Origin: an uncultured Eubacteriaceae bacterium
GTDB lineage: Bacteria; Bacillota; Clostridia; Lachnospirales; CAG-274
Assembly: GCA_938042265.1 (NCBI GenBank)
Contig: CALIRN010000327.1
Coordinates: 1-34,218 of the forward strand
DNA: 34,218 nucleotides
Direction of reading: 5' to 3'
Made by a program: the position numbers and the translations under genes. The notes below the pieces were generated by a model. The model was not told the origin of the DNA. It ran no database searches and saw only the letters and a list, made by a program, of their open reading frames with translations. Positions 1-6,306 of the stretch are shown here, one piece after another. The first letter of the stretch is position 1. Every line of letters starts with the position of its first letter.

Positions 1-1
1 T

Positions 2-106
2 CACCCTTATTTCTTACAGCTTATCCACAAAAATTTCTTATATGGTGAACATCCGGATGCACTGCAGGAGTGCTGCACACAATTCCTGGTACAGATCTTC
101 ATCAAA
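2..106 (+). pseudogene. Fragment of an unrelated coding frame, possibly AraC-type regulator
   Basis: An open plus-strand frame enters from the window edge and reads with protein-like composition (for example HPYFLQLIHKNFLYGEHPDA, then LQECCTQFLVQIF). The helical pattern resembles the stretch at the end of the sensory domain of AraC-family regulators, but this is a weak visual match. After about position 106 the same frame runs antisense through the aminotransferase gene and loses plausibility. The fragment and the aminotransferase therefore seem to meet tail to tail at a junction near 105-110. I cannot tell a genuine rearrangement from an assembly chimera. Confidence 0.3.
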
Positions 107-1015
107 GATTCCATCTACCAAGGCATTTCTTCTTTTAGTAAACTGGTCTACCATATACCTTATATAATCCTTAGGTCCATTAAGTGCTTCCAGAGCGGCA
201 TACTGTGATGGCATAGGTGCACATGCAAAAATATTTTCCTGCAAAGCGGTCATCTTACTGATTATTTCCTCGGGTGCTACTGCATATCCAATTCTCCATC
301 CTGTCATTGAATATGTTTTAGAAAAACTGTTTACTATAATAGTTCTTTCCCTCATGCACCGACAGGAAATAATACTTGTATATTTACAATCATCATATAT
401 AAGTTCTTTATATGCTTCATCAGCTATTACTATTAAATCATTTTTAACTGCCAACTCTGCAATATCTTCCATAACCTCTTTTGTCAGAACCTGACCTGTG
501 GGATTATTGGGAGAGTTTACAACAATAGCTTTTGTCTTTTCTGTAATCGCCTTTTCCAGATTTTCAACCTTAATATTAAAGTTATCTTCTTCATATGAGT
601 TGACTATAACAGGCTTGCCTCCGCACATTTCCACCTGCTGAACATAATTAATCCAATATGGAGCCGGAATAATCACCTCATCACCAATATCTATTATACA
701 CTTCATTGTTAAATACAAAGCACCCATAGCACCTACAGTAACAATAGCTTCTGTCTGCGGATTGTATTTAACTCCGTAATCCTCAGCAATACAATCAGTT
801 ATAGCTTTCCTAAGTTCATAAATACCGGCATTCATTGAATATTTTGTTCTGCCTGTATTAATGGCGTTGCAGCCGCTTTCAGATACATTAGGCGCTGTAA
901 AAAAATCCGGATCGCCCAAAGTCAAATCTATCACATTATTATATTCTTTAGCTTTATTAAATAACTGCCTTGTCAATGATGGCTTTATTCTTTCCGTAAC
1001 TCTTGATAATTTCAT
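38..1015 (-). pseudogene. Class I PLP aminotransferase, C-terminal domain missing
   Basis: This is a fold-type I aminotransferase of the aspartate/PatA group, which would transfer an amino group between an amino acid and a 2-oxo acid using pyridoxal phosphate. Visible motifs are the NNPTG loop (residues 170-174), the DEAY cofactor-binding aspartate (about 199) and the PLP lysine in SFSKTYSMTGWR (about K233). The start is the ATG directly behind AGGAGA. Only 325 residues are present against about 390 in the family. Homology stops after KRRNALVDGI (about residue 303), and the last 22 residues look unrelated, so the C-terminal small domain with the substrate-carboxylate arginine is absent. The protein as read is very unlikely to be an active enzyme. 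It is the last gene of the polysaccharide operon, 4 bp behind the ATP-grasp gene. The call of the family is firm; whether the break is real biology or assembly is open. Confidence 0.8.
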
Positions 1016-1019
1016 TCTC

Positions 1020-1910
1020 CTATACCACCTTCTTTGGGTACTTATCCAAGTCAATCCAGTCTGCAATCTTTTTATCCTCACTTAAAGGATAAAATGGATC
1101 ACTGCCACTGCCACTGATAAATGTCAGTTCACCAAAATAAACCTTTCCATTAACAACATACAAATCAGTTCTGACAAAAGGGAACTGTTTACTTAATTTT
1201 TTAACAACATCTGCCATTTTATCTGCATAGTCAGGCTTTGCCATAGGAACCTTGTTATTTCCATGACCATGCTTTGGATTTCCGCTCAGTACAGGAAGTC
1301 TGTTCCAATCCACATCATAAAAATCTATTTTAAAATCTATAAATCTGTCAAAGCACACCTCTATCATTTTAATCTCACCATTAGCACAGAAATACTTATA
1401 ATCAAGAAGCCCTCCTGATTCATCTTCCATATATTCCTCACACACTATCATTCTGGGAATATTACGATATTGCTCCTCACCTTTTATTGCAGCAAAATCT
1501 TCCTTTAACCATTTATGCAAAGTTGCCTTTGTTTTTGCAACATCAAGCTTTTCTTTGTCCTTGCAGATTATATTATAACCTGAACCATGATTTACCTTCA
1601 GAACAAAACGATTAGGCAATTTTTCAAATGGTATTTCTTCTTCACTTTTATAAGCGCCATATAATTTTATCAGATATTCTTCACCTATAGTTTCTTCAAC
1701 AAACTTTCTTACTGCATATTTATCAGCATAAACAGAATACTTGTCTAAATCAGCAAACAACTTTACCCATTGCATTTTTTCACCAAAATACACCGGGTTT
1801 TTTAAATCTAAAACCTTATGATAAGTTCTCAATATTTCAATATATGCAATCATCTTTGTTGGCAACAGCTTTAATACTGAATAATAAATTCGTTTCAAAA
1901 TATTTCGCAT
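1020..1910 (-). CDS. TupA-like ATP-grasp polysaccharide-modification protein
   Basis: A 296-aa soluble protein resembling the TupA-like ATP-grasp family, which is found in capsule and teichuronopeptide clusters and is thought to ligate amino acids or similar groups to surface polymers. Supporting segments are the early KMQWVKLFADLDKYSVYADK and VRKFVEETIGEEYLIKLYGA, the NRFVLKVNHGSGYNII segment (nucleotide-binding lysine and glycine-rich stretch) around residues 100-115, LLDYKYFCANGEIKMIEV in the middle, and an acidic metal-binding-type C-terminal end, FVRTDLYVVNGKVYFGELTF. The start ATG follows an AGGGAGT site, 14 bp behind the Alg13-like gene, so it sits in a tight operon. The acceptor and donor cannot be inferred from sequence alone. 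It looks full length. Confidence 0.82.
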   Translation of the reverse strand: MRNILKRIYYSVLKLLPTKMIAYIEILRTYHKVLDLKNPVYFGEKMQWVKLFADLDKYSVYADKYAVRKFVEETIGEEYLIKLYGAYKSEEEIPFEKLPNRFVLKVNHGSGYNIICKDKEKLDVAKTKATLHKWLKEDFAAIKGEEQYRNIPRMIVCEEYMEDESGGLLDYKYFCANGEIKMIEVCFDRFIDFKIDFYDVDWNRLPVLSGNPKHGHGNNKVPMAKPDYADKMADVVKKLSKQFPFVRTDLYVVNGKVYFGELTFISGSGSDPFYPLSEDKKIADWIDLDKYPKKVV

Positions 1911-1924
1911 TTTCTTATGACTCC

Positions 1925-2416
1925 CTAAAAATTTTCTTGTATAAATTCATCAATCAAATCCACAATAGCCATTGGATTTTTATTTTCCCAAGGTTTTAAA
2001 TTATCGGTACCGTTTTCAATAGAAAGCAGGGCATCCTTAAGCTCGTCCATTTCATAAACAGCAAGAACATATCCGTTAGCGTCAAATGCTTCATTATTCT
2101 GGATCTGGTGATCATTAATATGCTCACCGTATTTTTCAAGGCGTGTTACAGCAATCACCTTTTTACCTGCATTCAGTGCTTTCATAATCGAACCCGAGGC
2201 ACCATGGCTTATAACAAGGCTTGCCTCCTCCACCTTCTCCATAAATTCATCCGGTGAAAGGAAGTCAACATATTCATAATGCTTAGGCACATACTTTGAT
2301 GTACCTGTCTGTGCAAAAATTTCATCTTTAATAATCCCTTGCTCACACAGCTCATCCAATTTTCGGAACAATCTGTCAAAGGGGTAGTTTCTTGAGCCAA
2401 CAGTTACAAAAATCAA
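1925..2416 (-). CDS. Alg13/PssE-like glycosyltransferase catalytic subunit
   Basis: A 163-aa protein of the GT28 C-terminal type (Alg13/PssE/EpsF). In the two-subunit enzymes of this type it supplies the UDP-sugar-binding half and works with a membrane-bound Alg14 partner to add a sugar to a lipid-linked intermediate on the cytoplasmic face. The N terminus IFVTVGSRNYPFDRL and the donor-binding segment LVISHGASGSIMKALNAGKK match the family, as does the EKYGEHINDHQIQNNEAF stretch. I choose TTG at 2416 as start: it gives the family N terminus M-IFVTVG, its codon overlaps the stop of the Alg14 gene in a TTGA arrangement, and a GGGGG site lies 9 nt upstream. The overlap implies translational coupling to its partner. 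The donor sugar is unknown. Confidence 0.88.
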   Translation of the reverse strand: MIFVTVGSRNYPFDRLFRKLDELCEQGIIKDEIFAQTGTSKYVPKHYEYVDFLSPDEFMEKVEEASLVISHGASGSIMKALNAGKKVIAVTRLEKYGEHINDHQIQNNEAFDANGYVLAVYEMDELKDALLSIENGTDNLKPWENKNPMAIVDLIDEFIQENF

Positions 2417-2871
2417 TATAAGCAACCCCCATAAATAGCTTTTTTATAGAACTTCTTTTGTGATTCCCACTGAACAATAAACAAATCCGAGTGTTTTTCC
2501 ATCATCTTACCCGCAACAGTAGGCATATTTGCCCTGCCAAAGGTTTCAATAAAAATAAACTTCTTTTTACATATAATGCTTAATAAGTAAAAAGGATACG
2601 CCACCATGGTACCGGTGGTAATAACCATATCCGGTTTTTCCTTTATCCATATTTTTAAAGCTCTGAATGAATTAATAAGCATTTTAAATGGCATAAGCTT
2701 GTCCTTTAAATCAGTCTGTTTCATAAAATAAGATGCCAGAGGGGCATCAAACTGAGTTCTTTCTGTTATAAAAAAACCATCATATTTATCCGCTAAAGGT
2801 TTAAGCTTTTGGAGCTGTTCCCAGTGTCCTCCTGAAGATGACACAAAACATATTTTAGGTTTCCCCTTCAT
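2413..2871 (-). CDS. Alg14/PssD-like glycosyltransferase membrane-anchor subunit
   Basis: A 152-aa protein of the Alg14/PssD type, the membrane-recruiting and acceptor-binding half of a bipartite lipid-linked sugar transferase. The N terminus KPKICFVSSSGGHWEQLQKL is the hallmark SSSGGH motif of the family. The middle part has TTGTMVAYPFYLLSIICKKK and the FIETFGRANMPTVAGKMM segment. It ends with QWESQKKFYKKAIYGG, close to the usual family end, so it is complete. ATG follows AGGAG with 9 nt spacing. It is the first gene of the operon and lies next to its catalytic partner, the normal arrangement in capsule and exopolysaccharide loci. Confidence 0.88.
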   Translation of the reverse strand: MKGKPKICFVSSSGGHWEQLQKLKPLADKYDGFFITERTQFDAPLASYFMKQTDLKDKLMPFKMLINSFRALKIWIKEKPDMVITTGTMVAYPFYLLSIICKKKFIFIETFGRANMPTVAGKMMEKHSDLFIVQWESQKKFYKKAIYGGCLY

Positions 2872-2911
2872 TGCTCTGATCTCCTAACTTTTTTCAAATC
2901 TCCCAAGCATA

Positions 2912-3130
2912 GTCAAGGATATTCGTACTCCACTTACGTTACGTATTGCAGAATTTTTGCCTACGAAAAAAACAGGCTTCGCCTGCCGGATTTCCTTCCG
3001 GTTCTCCCATAACCGATAAATATTTTCATCATCGATATTCGATAGGCACTTGTACTACTACCAATACTATTTTAAGTATCATCTGCCTAAAGAGGCGGGG
3101 AACTTACTATGTCGGTTAATTCATATGCTG
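2912..3130 (+). repeat. Dispersed intergenic repeat, family 2, long copy
   Basis: Begins with AGTCAAGGATATTCGTACTC, which is exactly repeated at 15823. Further along both copies share a CATAACCGA block and an end region of the form CTTACT-TAGTC/CTTACT-ATGTCGGTTAA. The interior differs: this copy carries the CAGGC/GCCTG and CCGGA/TCCGG hairpins, the other carries longer perfect stems. It lies inside the polysaccharide operon leader. No coding potential is seen. Confidence 0.5.
2965..3001 (-). terminator. Terminator-like hairpins inside the polysaccharide operon leader
   Basis: Read on the minus strand, a CCGGA/TCCGG hairpin is followed at once by CAGGC-GAA-GCCTG and a run of eight T. The last stem is only 5 bp, so alone it would be weak, but the stacked hairpins plus the T run look like an intrinsic terminator placed before the first gene, that is, a possible attenuator. 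Confidence 0.5.
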
Positions 3131-3195
3131 ACAATCAACCTTACTGTTTTATAGCAATTAACCAAGGTATACAAGTATTTTAGCTTTTTGTATTT

Positions 3196-3224
3196 ATTTT
3201 ATCATATACAATCTATAACGTCAA
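3196..3224 (-). promoter_or_regulatory. Predicted promoter of the polysaccharide operon
   Basis: TTGACG, a 17-bp spacer and TAAAAT on the minus strand, giving a start near 3189. Five of six bases match at each box. Confidence 0.65.
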
Positions 3225-3629
3225 GTCGGAAACCTCGCCCAAGAAGTGAAAAATAGCACTAATCAAGTATTTTTTTGATACAAATTCACCAAAAAAATCG
3301 AAGTATGCTAAAAATTACTGATGCTGATCATCAAAATTTGTAAAAAATTACCTTCCGCCTGCAATATCAAAACCCTAATTAAACCCAAATTTATCATTAT
3401 CTTAATACACTACTCCTATTTTTTTACATGCATACATATATAATACCTGATTTCACCGAATATTTTAAGCAAAGGCTGCGCACATCTGCCTTAATACACA
3501 GGATACCTTGTTTATGTATATTAAGCAGTCTGCAGAACAGATATTTCATCTACCTGAAAAGAGCATTTCAACAAGAAAGCTCTTTTGCAATTTATCAATA
3601 AAATTATAAATTAGTACTTATACGTAAAA
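3225..3629. other. Gene-free AT-rich stretch with two hairpins
   Basis: No convincing reading frame on either strand. There are two notable inverted repeats: a long imperfect stem pairing 3486-3498 with 3514-3528 (CTGC/GCAG plus TTAATA/TATTAA with small bulges), and AAAAGAGC/GCTCTTTT at 3557-3564 and 3579-3586, which would look like a weak terminator on either strand. No tRNA, CRISPR or riboswitch signature seen. Confidence 0.5.
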
Positions 3630-3660
3630 GGACCGCTCTACTTTAAAAGTAGGGCAGTCC
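3630..3660 (-). terminator. Terminator downstream of the CdaR-type regulator
   Basis: On the minus strand GGACTGC and CTACTT pair with AAGTAG and GCGGTCC (one G-T pair and a small bulge), followed by TTTT. It lies about 100 bp behind the regulator stop codon, in the correct orientation. Confidence 0.6.
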
Positions 3661-3761
3661 CTGCCGTCTGTATTTATATATTATATCACATCGCCTAACA
3701 GCTCAATGATGTTTGTCGTCAAATATCCGCTCATGCAGACCGACATACATTTTCCTCATTA

Positions 3762-4853
3762 TTAATACATATAGCTGTCCTTATGCGCCATATATTTACT
3801 TACCATTAGCATAATCTTGAATATAATGGCATCATCAAAGTTTCTAAGGTCAAGCCCTGTCATTTTCTGTAGCTTATCAAGCCTGTAAACAAGAGTATTT
3901 CTGTGTATGTAAAGCTGACGCGATGTTTCGGACACATTCAGATTATTCTCAAAAAATTTATTAACCGTAACCAGTGTTTCATCGTCAAACTGATCCATTG
4001 AAACACCGTGGAGCACCTCATTAATAAACATTTTACAAAGTGGAGTAGGCAGCTGATAAATAAGTCTGCCGATACCAAGCTGCTCATAGTTGACAACATT
4101 TTTGCTTTCCTCAAAAATTTTGCCTACCTCAAGGGCCATTTTAGCCTCCTTGTAGGAAGCGGAAACATTTTTAAGATCCATAACGGCAGTACCTATTGCA
4201 ATATAAACATTGCTCATGGCCTCTGCAGTAAGGGTATCATAAATAGTTTTGGCAATGGACTCAATTTCCTCTTTGCCATCTTTCTCCTTAAGCTCCTTAA
4301 CAAGAATAATACTCTTTTCGTCAACGGCGGTAACAAAATCCTTTTGTTTTGTGGGGAATATGCTGCGTACAATTTCAACCACGTTCAAATCCTTATCAAT
4401 TTCAGTTTCAATAAGGTAAACAATACGTCTTACATTATTTTCAATATGAAGCTTTTTGGCACGGGAATAAATATCCACCAACAGCAGATTATCAAGGAGC
4501 AGGTTTTTAACAAAATTGTCTCTGTCATAGCGCTCCTTATAGGCAACAAGCAAATTCTGTATCTGGAATGCAGTAATTTTGCCTATACGGTAGGTTTCCT
4601 CATCCTCGCCCTTGATAAGCACTATATACTCGGTATTGTTGTTATCAAACACCTTAAAATACTGATAACCCTGAACAAGCTGGTTTTCAGCAGGGCTGGC
4701 AACAAAAATATTTATATTTTCAATAGTGGTATTTGCCATCCCCTCTTCGGTAGTAGCAACAATTTTACCCTCTCTTTCGCAAACACTAAGCTCACGCCTT
4801 GTAATATTTTTAAGTCCGTCAATAGTGCTCTGCAAAATCTGGTTGGAAATCAT
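3762..4853 (-). CDS. CdaR/PucR-family transcriptional regulator
   Basis: A 363-aa cytoplasmic regulator with the architecture of sugar-diacid (CdaR) and PucR-type proteins. The N-terminal 130 residues correspond to the putative sugar-diacid recognition region. A central GGDEF-like fold without the catalytic motif spans about 140-280 and includes IAIGTAVMDLKNVSASYKEA. The C-terminal PucR helix-turn-helix covers about 305-355: VNKFFENNLNVSETSRQLYI, then HRNTLVYRLDKLQKMTGLDL. I start it at the ATG preceded by AAAGGAG with 8 nt spacing; a GTG three codons earlier overlaps that site. It is monocistronic with its own terminator and is transcribed away from the zapA operon. No sugar-acid catabolic genes adjoin it, so its target is unknown; it may be a general or envelope-linked regulator here. 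Confidence 0.88.
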   Translation of the reverse strand: MISNQILQSTIDGLKNITRRELSVCEREGKIVATTEEGMANTTIENINIFVASPAENQLVQGYQYFKVFDNNNTEYIVLIKGEDEETYRIGKITAFQIQNLLVAYKERYDRDNFVKNLLLDNLLLVDIYSRAKKLHIENNVRRIVYLIETEIDKDLNVVEIVRSIFPTKQKDFVTAVDEKSIILVKELKEKDGKEEIESIAKTIYDTLTAEAMSNVYIAIGTAVMDLKNVSASYKEAKMALEVGKIFEESKNVVNYEQLGIGRLIYQLPTPLCKMFINEVLHGVSMDQFDDETLVTVNKFFENNLNVSETSRQLYIHRNTLVYRLDKLQKMTGLDLRNFDDAIIFKIMLMVSKYMAHKDSYMY

Positions 4854-5030
4854 AAACCTCACTCCTTTAATTTAATTCAAACTAATCTATTCTTATTTTA
4901 TAACAAAATCACGAAAATTAAAAGAGAAAATATTAATTTTTTATAAAAAAATTTAAAAAAATGTTGATTTAATAAATTTTTTAATCATTTTTTATAAAAA
5001 ACTGTATTTATTGCTAACTTTATGTTATAA
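4854..5030. other. Very AT-rich intergenic region upstream of the CdaR-type gene
   Basis: Long A/T runs dominate. On the minus strand a GTTATAAAATAAG stretch near 4895-4907 could supply the -10 box of the regulator gene, but I see no convincing -35 box. Nothing else recognised. Confidence 0.4.
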
Positions 5031-5196
5031 TAAATATATACGTGTTTAGGAGCCTTAGCCTTACGGCTAATTCTCCGCAAAAGCTTTGCTTTTGCATTAT
5101 ACTACTCATAGGTCGTTAAATCCGACCTATTTCGTACCATATCCGATGAAATCAAGGTTTTCAGCCTTGTTTCCCCCTGCGGATATGGTATAATAA
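5031..5196 (+). repeat. Structured dispersed repeat, family 1, copy A (upstream of zapA)
   Basis: About 165 bp, homologous throughout to three minus-strand copies at 29511-29982. Both ends carry TATAATAA. It folds into four successive hairpins: a GGAG/CTCC stem enclosing AGCC/GGCT (5049-5076); GCAAAAGC/GCTTTTGC (5077-5095); ATAGGTCG/CGACCTAT (5108-5130); and an 11-bp stem TACCATATCCG/CGGATATGGTA (5135-5145 with 5180-5190). The other copies keep the last two stems with paired base changes. It contains no gene. Its right end supplies a -10-like TATAAT aimed at zapA. Confidence 0.85.
5167..5194 (+). promoter_or_regulatory. Predicted promoter of the zapA operon, inside the repeat end
   Basis: TTGTTT, 16 bp, TATAAT. 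The -10 is perfect and the -35 is poor. Transcription would begin about 40 bp before the zapA start. The sequence belongs to the repeat, so the repeat may have brought the promoter. Confidence 0.5.
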
Positions 5197-5242
5197 TGTA
5201 AGATATGCTTTGAAATATTTTTTTACATAAGGAGGCCGGGTA

Positions 5243-6295
5243 ATGGAGGCATCTAATCAGAAAAAACAGGTTGAAGTAGTAATAGGCGGTAAGGTTTACA
5301 GACTTGCAGGCAATGAAAGCGAGGAGTATATCCAGTCCGTTGCACATTATATTAATAAAAAGCTTGTTGAGCTAAGCAGACATAGCGCGGCAGGCATTGA
5401 GTTTACTGAAACATATCCCATATTGCTTGCCCTTAATATTGCCGATGATTTGTTTAAGGAACGCAGCAGAGATAAAAACGATGATAAGGAGCAAAATTCA
5501 GCACGGGCTGAAGCCTTGTCCGACCTTAGTGACCTGAGTAATCAGCTTGTTGAAAAAACTCATGAAATTGACGAGCTTAATAAAACCATTACTGAAAAGG
5601 ACGGTGCCATTGCCAAATATAAGGCAGCTATGCAAAGCGGCAGCGTACAGTTTGAAAACTTTAAAAAGGCTATTGCCGAAAGAGATGCGGAAATAACCAG
5701 GCTTCGCAACAGGCTTTCCGCAGCCAACAGTGATATTGCAGCACTTACCTCAAAAACCTCAGACAGCAGTATTGAAATAGGTGAGCTTAACAAAAAAATT
5801 GCCGCAAAAAACAAGGAGCTTAATTCTCTGTCAGTCAAATTGTCAGAAAAAAATGCGGCTCTCAACGAGCTTAATAAAAAGTCCGCCGAGCGCAACCAAA
5901 AGCTTAACAGTGTTAATAAGGAGCGTGACGAGCTTGCCGTAAAGCTTAAGGAAGCAAACTCCGCCATAGCTTCACTTAATAATCAGATAAATAATATTGA
6001 AAAAAGCTCAGACGGTATTAAAGATGAGCTTAACGATACAATAACCGCATTAAACCAACAGATTGAAAAGCTGAATGACGAAAAAAATGCTCTCAATGAA
6101 AAGCTTGACAAGCTGAACGGTGATTATATCGGCTTACAGCAAAGTATTCCTCAGGGTGATGCAACTGACCTGCAAAATGCTCTTAACGCCGTTAAGGCTG
6201 AAAACCATAAGCTGTACAACGACAACGAACAGCTTTTACAGGAGCTGAATCAGGCTAAGGGCGAGCTTAAAAGCTTTATTGACAGCCTGAGATAA
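5243..6295 (+). CDS. zapA: ZapA-domain cell-division protein with long coiled-coil extension
   Basis: The first 75-85 residues are a ZapA domain, the FtsZ-ring-associated bundling factor: KKQVEVVIGGKVYRLAGNES, then EYIQSVAHYINKKLVEL, then the TYPILLALNIADDLFKE helix. ZapA proteins are usually about 80-110 aa; here the protein is 350 aa. The extra 260 residues are almost entirely predicted coiled coil, with heptad-like runs such as ELNKKIAAKNKELNSLSVKL and repeated ALN/ELN/KLN units, and they hold no cysteine, membrane segment or catalytic motif. ATG follows AAGGAGG with 7 nt spacing. It is the first gene of an operon with a U32 peptidase, an FtsW/RodA polymerase and a PBP, which fits a role at the division site. 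The extension may act as a spacer or scaffold between the Z ring and the wall machinery; that is inference. Confidence 0.88.
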   Translation: MEASNQKKQVEVVIGGKVYRLAGNESEEYIQSVAHYINKKLVELSRHSAAGIEFTETYPILLALNIADDLFKERSRDKNDDKEQNSARAEALSDLSDLSNQLVEKTHEIDELNKTITEKDGAIAKYKAAMQSGSVQFENFKKAIAERDAEITRLRNRLSAANSDIAALTSKTSDSSIEIGELNKKIAAKNKELNSLSVKLSEKNAALNELNKKSAERNQKLNSVNKERDELAVKLKEANSAIASLNNQINNIEKSSDGIKDELNDTITALNQQIEKLNDEKNALNEKLDKLNGDYIGLQQSIPQGDATDLQNALNAVKAENHKLYNDNEQLLQELNQAKGELKSFIDSLR

Positions 6296-6306
6296 AAGGT
6301 GATTAT

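Larger units (their letters stand above)
2872..3188 (-). promoter_or_regulatory. Long structured 5' leader of the polysaccharide operon
   Basis: From the predicted start site near 3189 to the Alg14 start there are about 317 nt without a gene. The leader holds several inverted repeats, a terminator-like hairpin about 100 nt before the first start codon, and sequence shared with the repeat at 15823-15954. A long leader with an internal terminator suggests conditional read-through (attenuation or processive antitermination, as known for several polysaccharide operons), but no antiterminator partner is visible here and I do not recognise a known riboswitch consensus. Confidence 0.5.

Noticed and set aside
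4008..4946. Long plus-strand open frame (312 codons) opposite the CdaR-type gene
   Set aside because: It is the antisense shadow of a clear regulator; composition is N/I/K/F-rich with no domain and no ribosome site.
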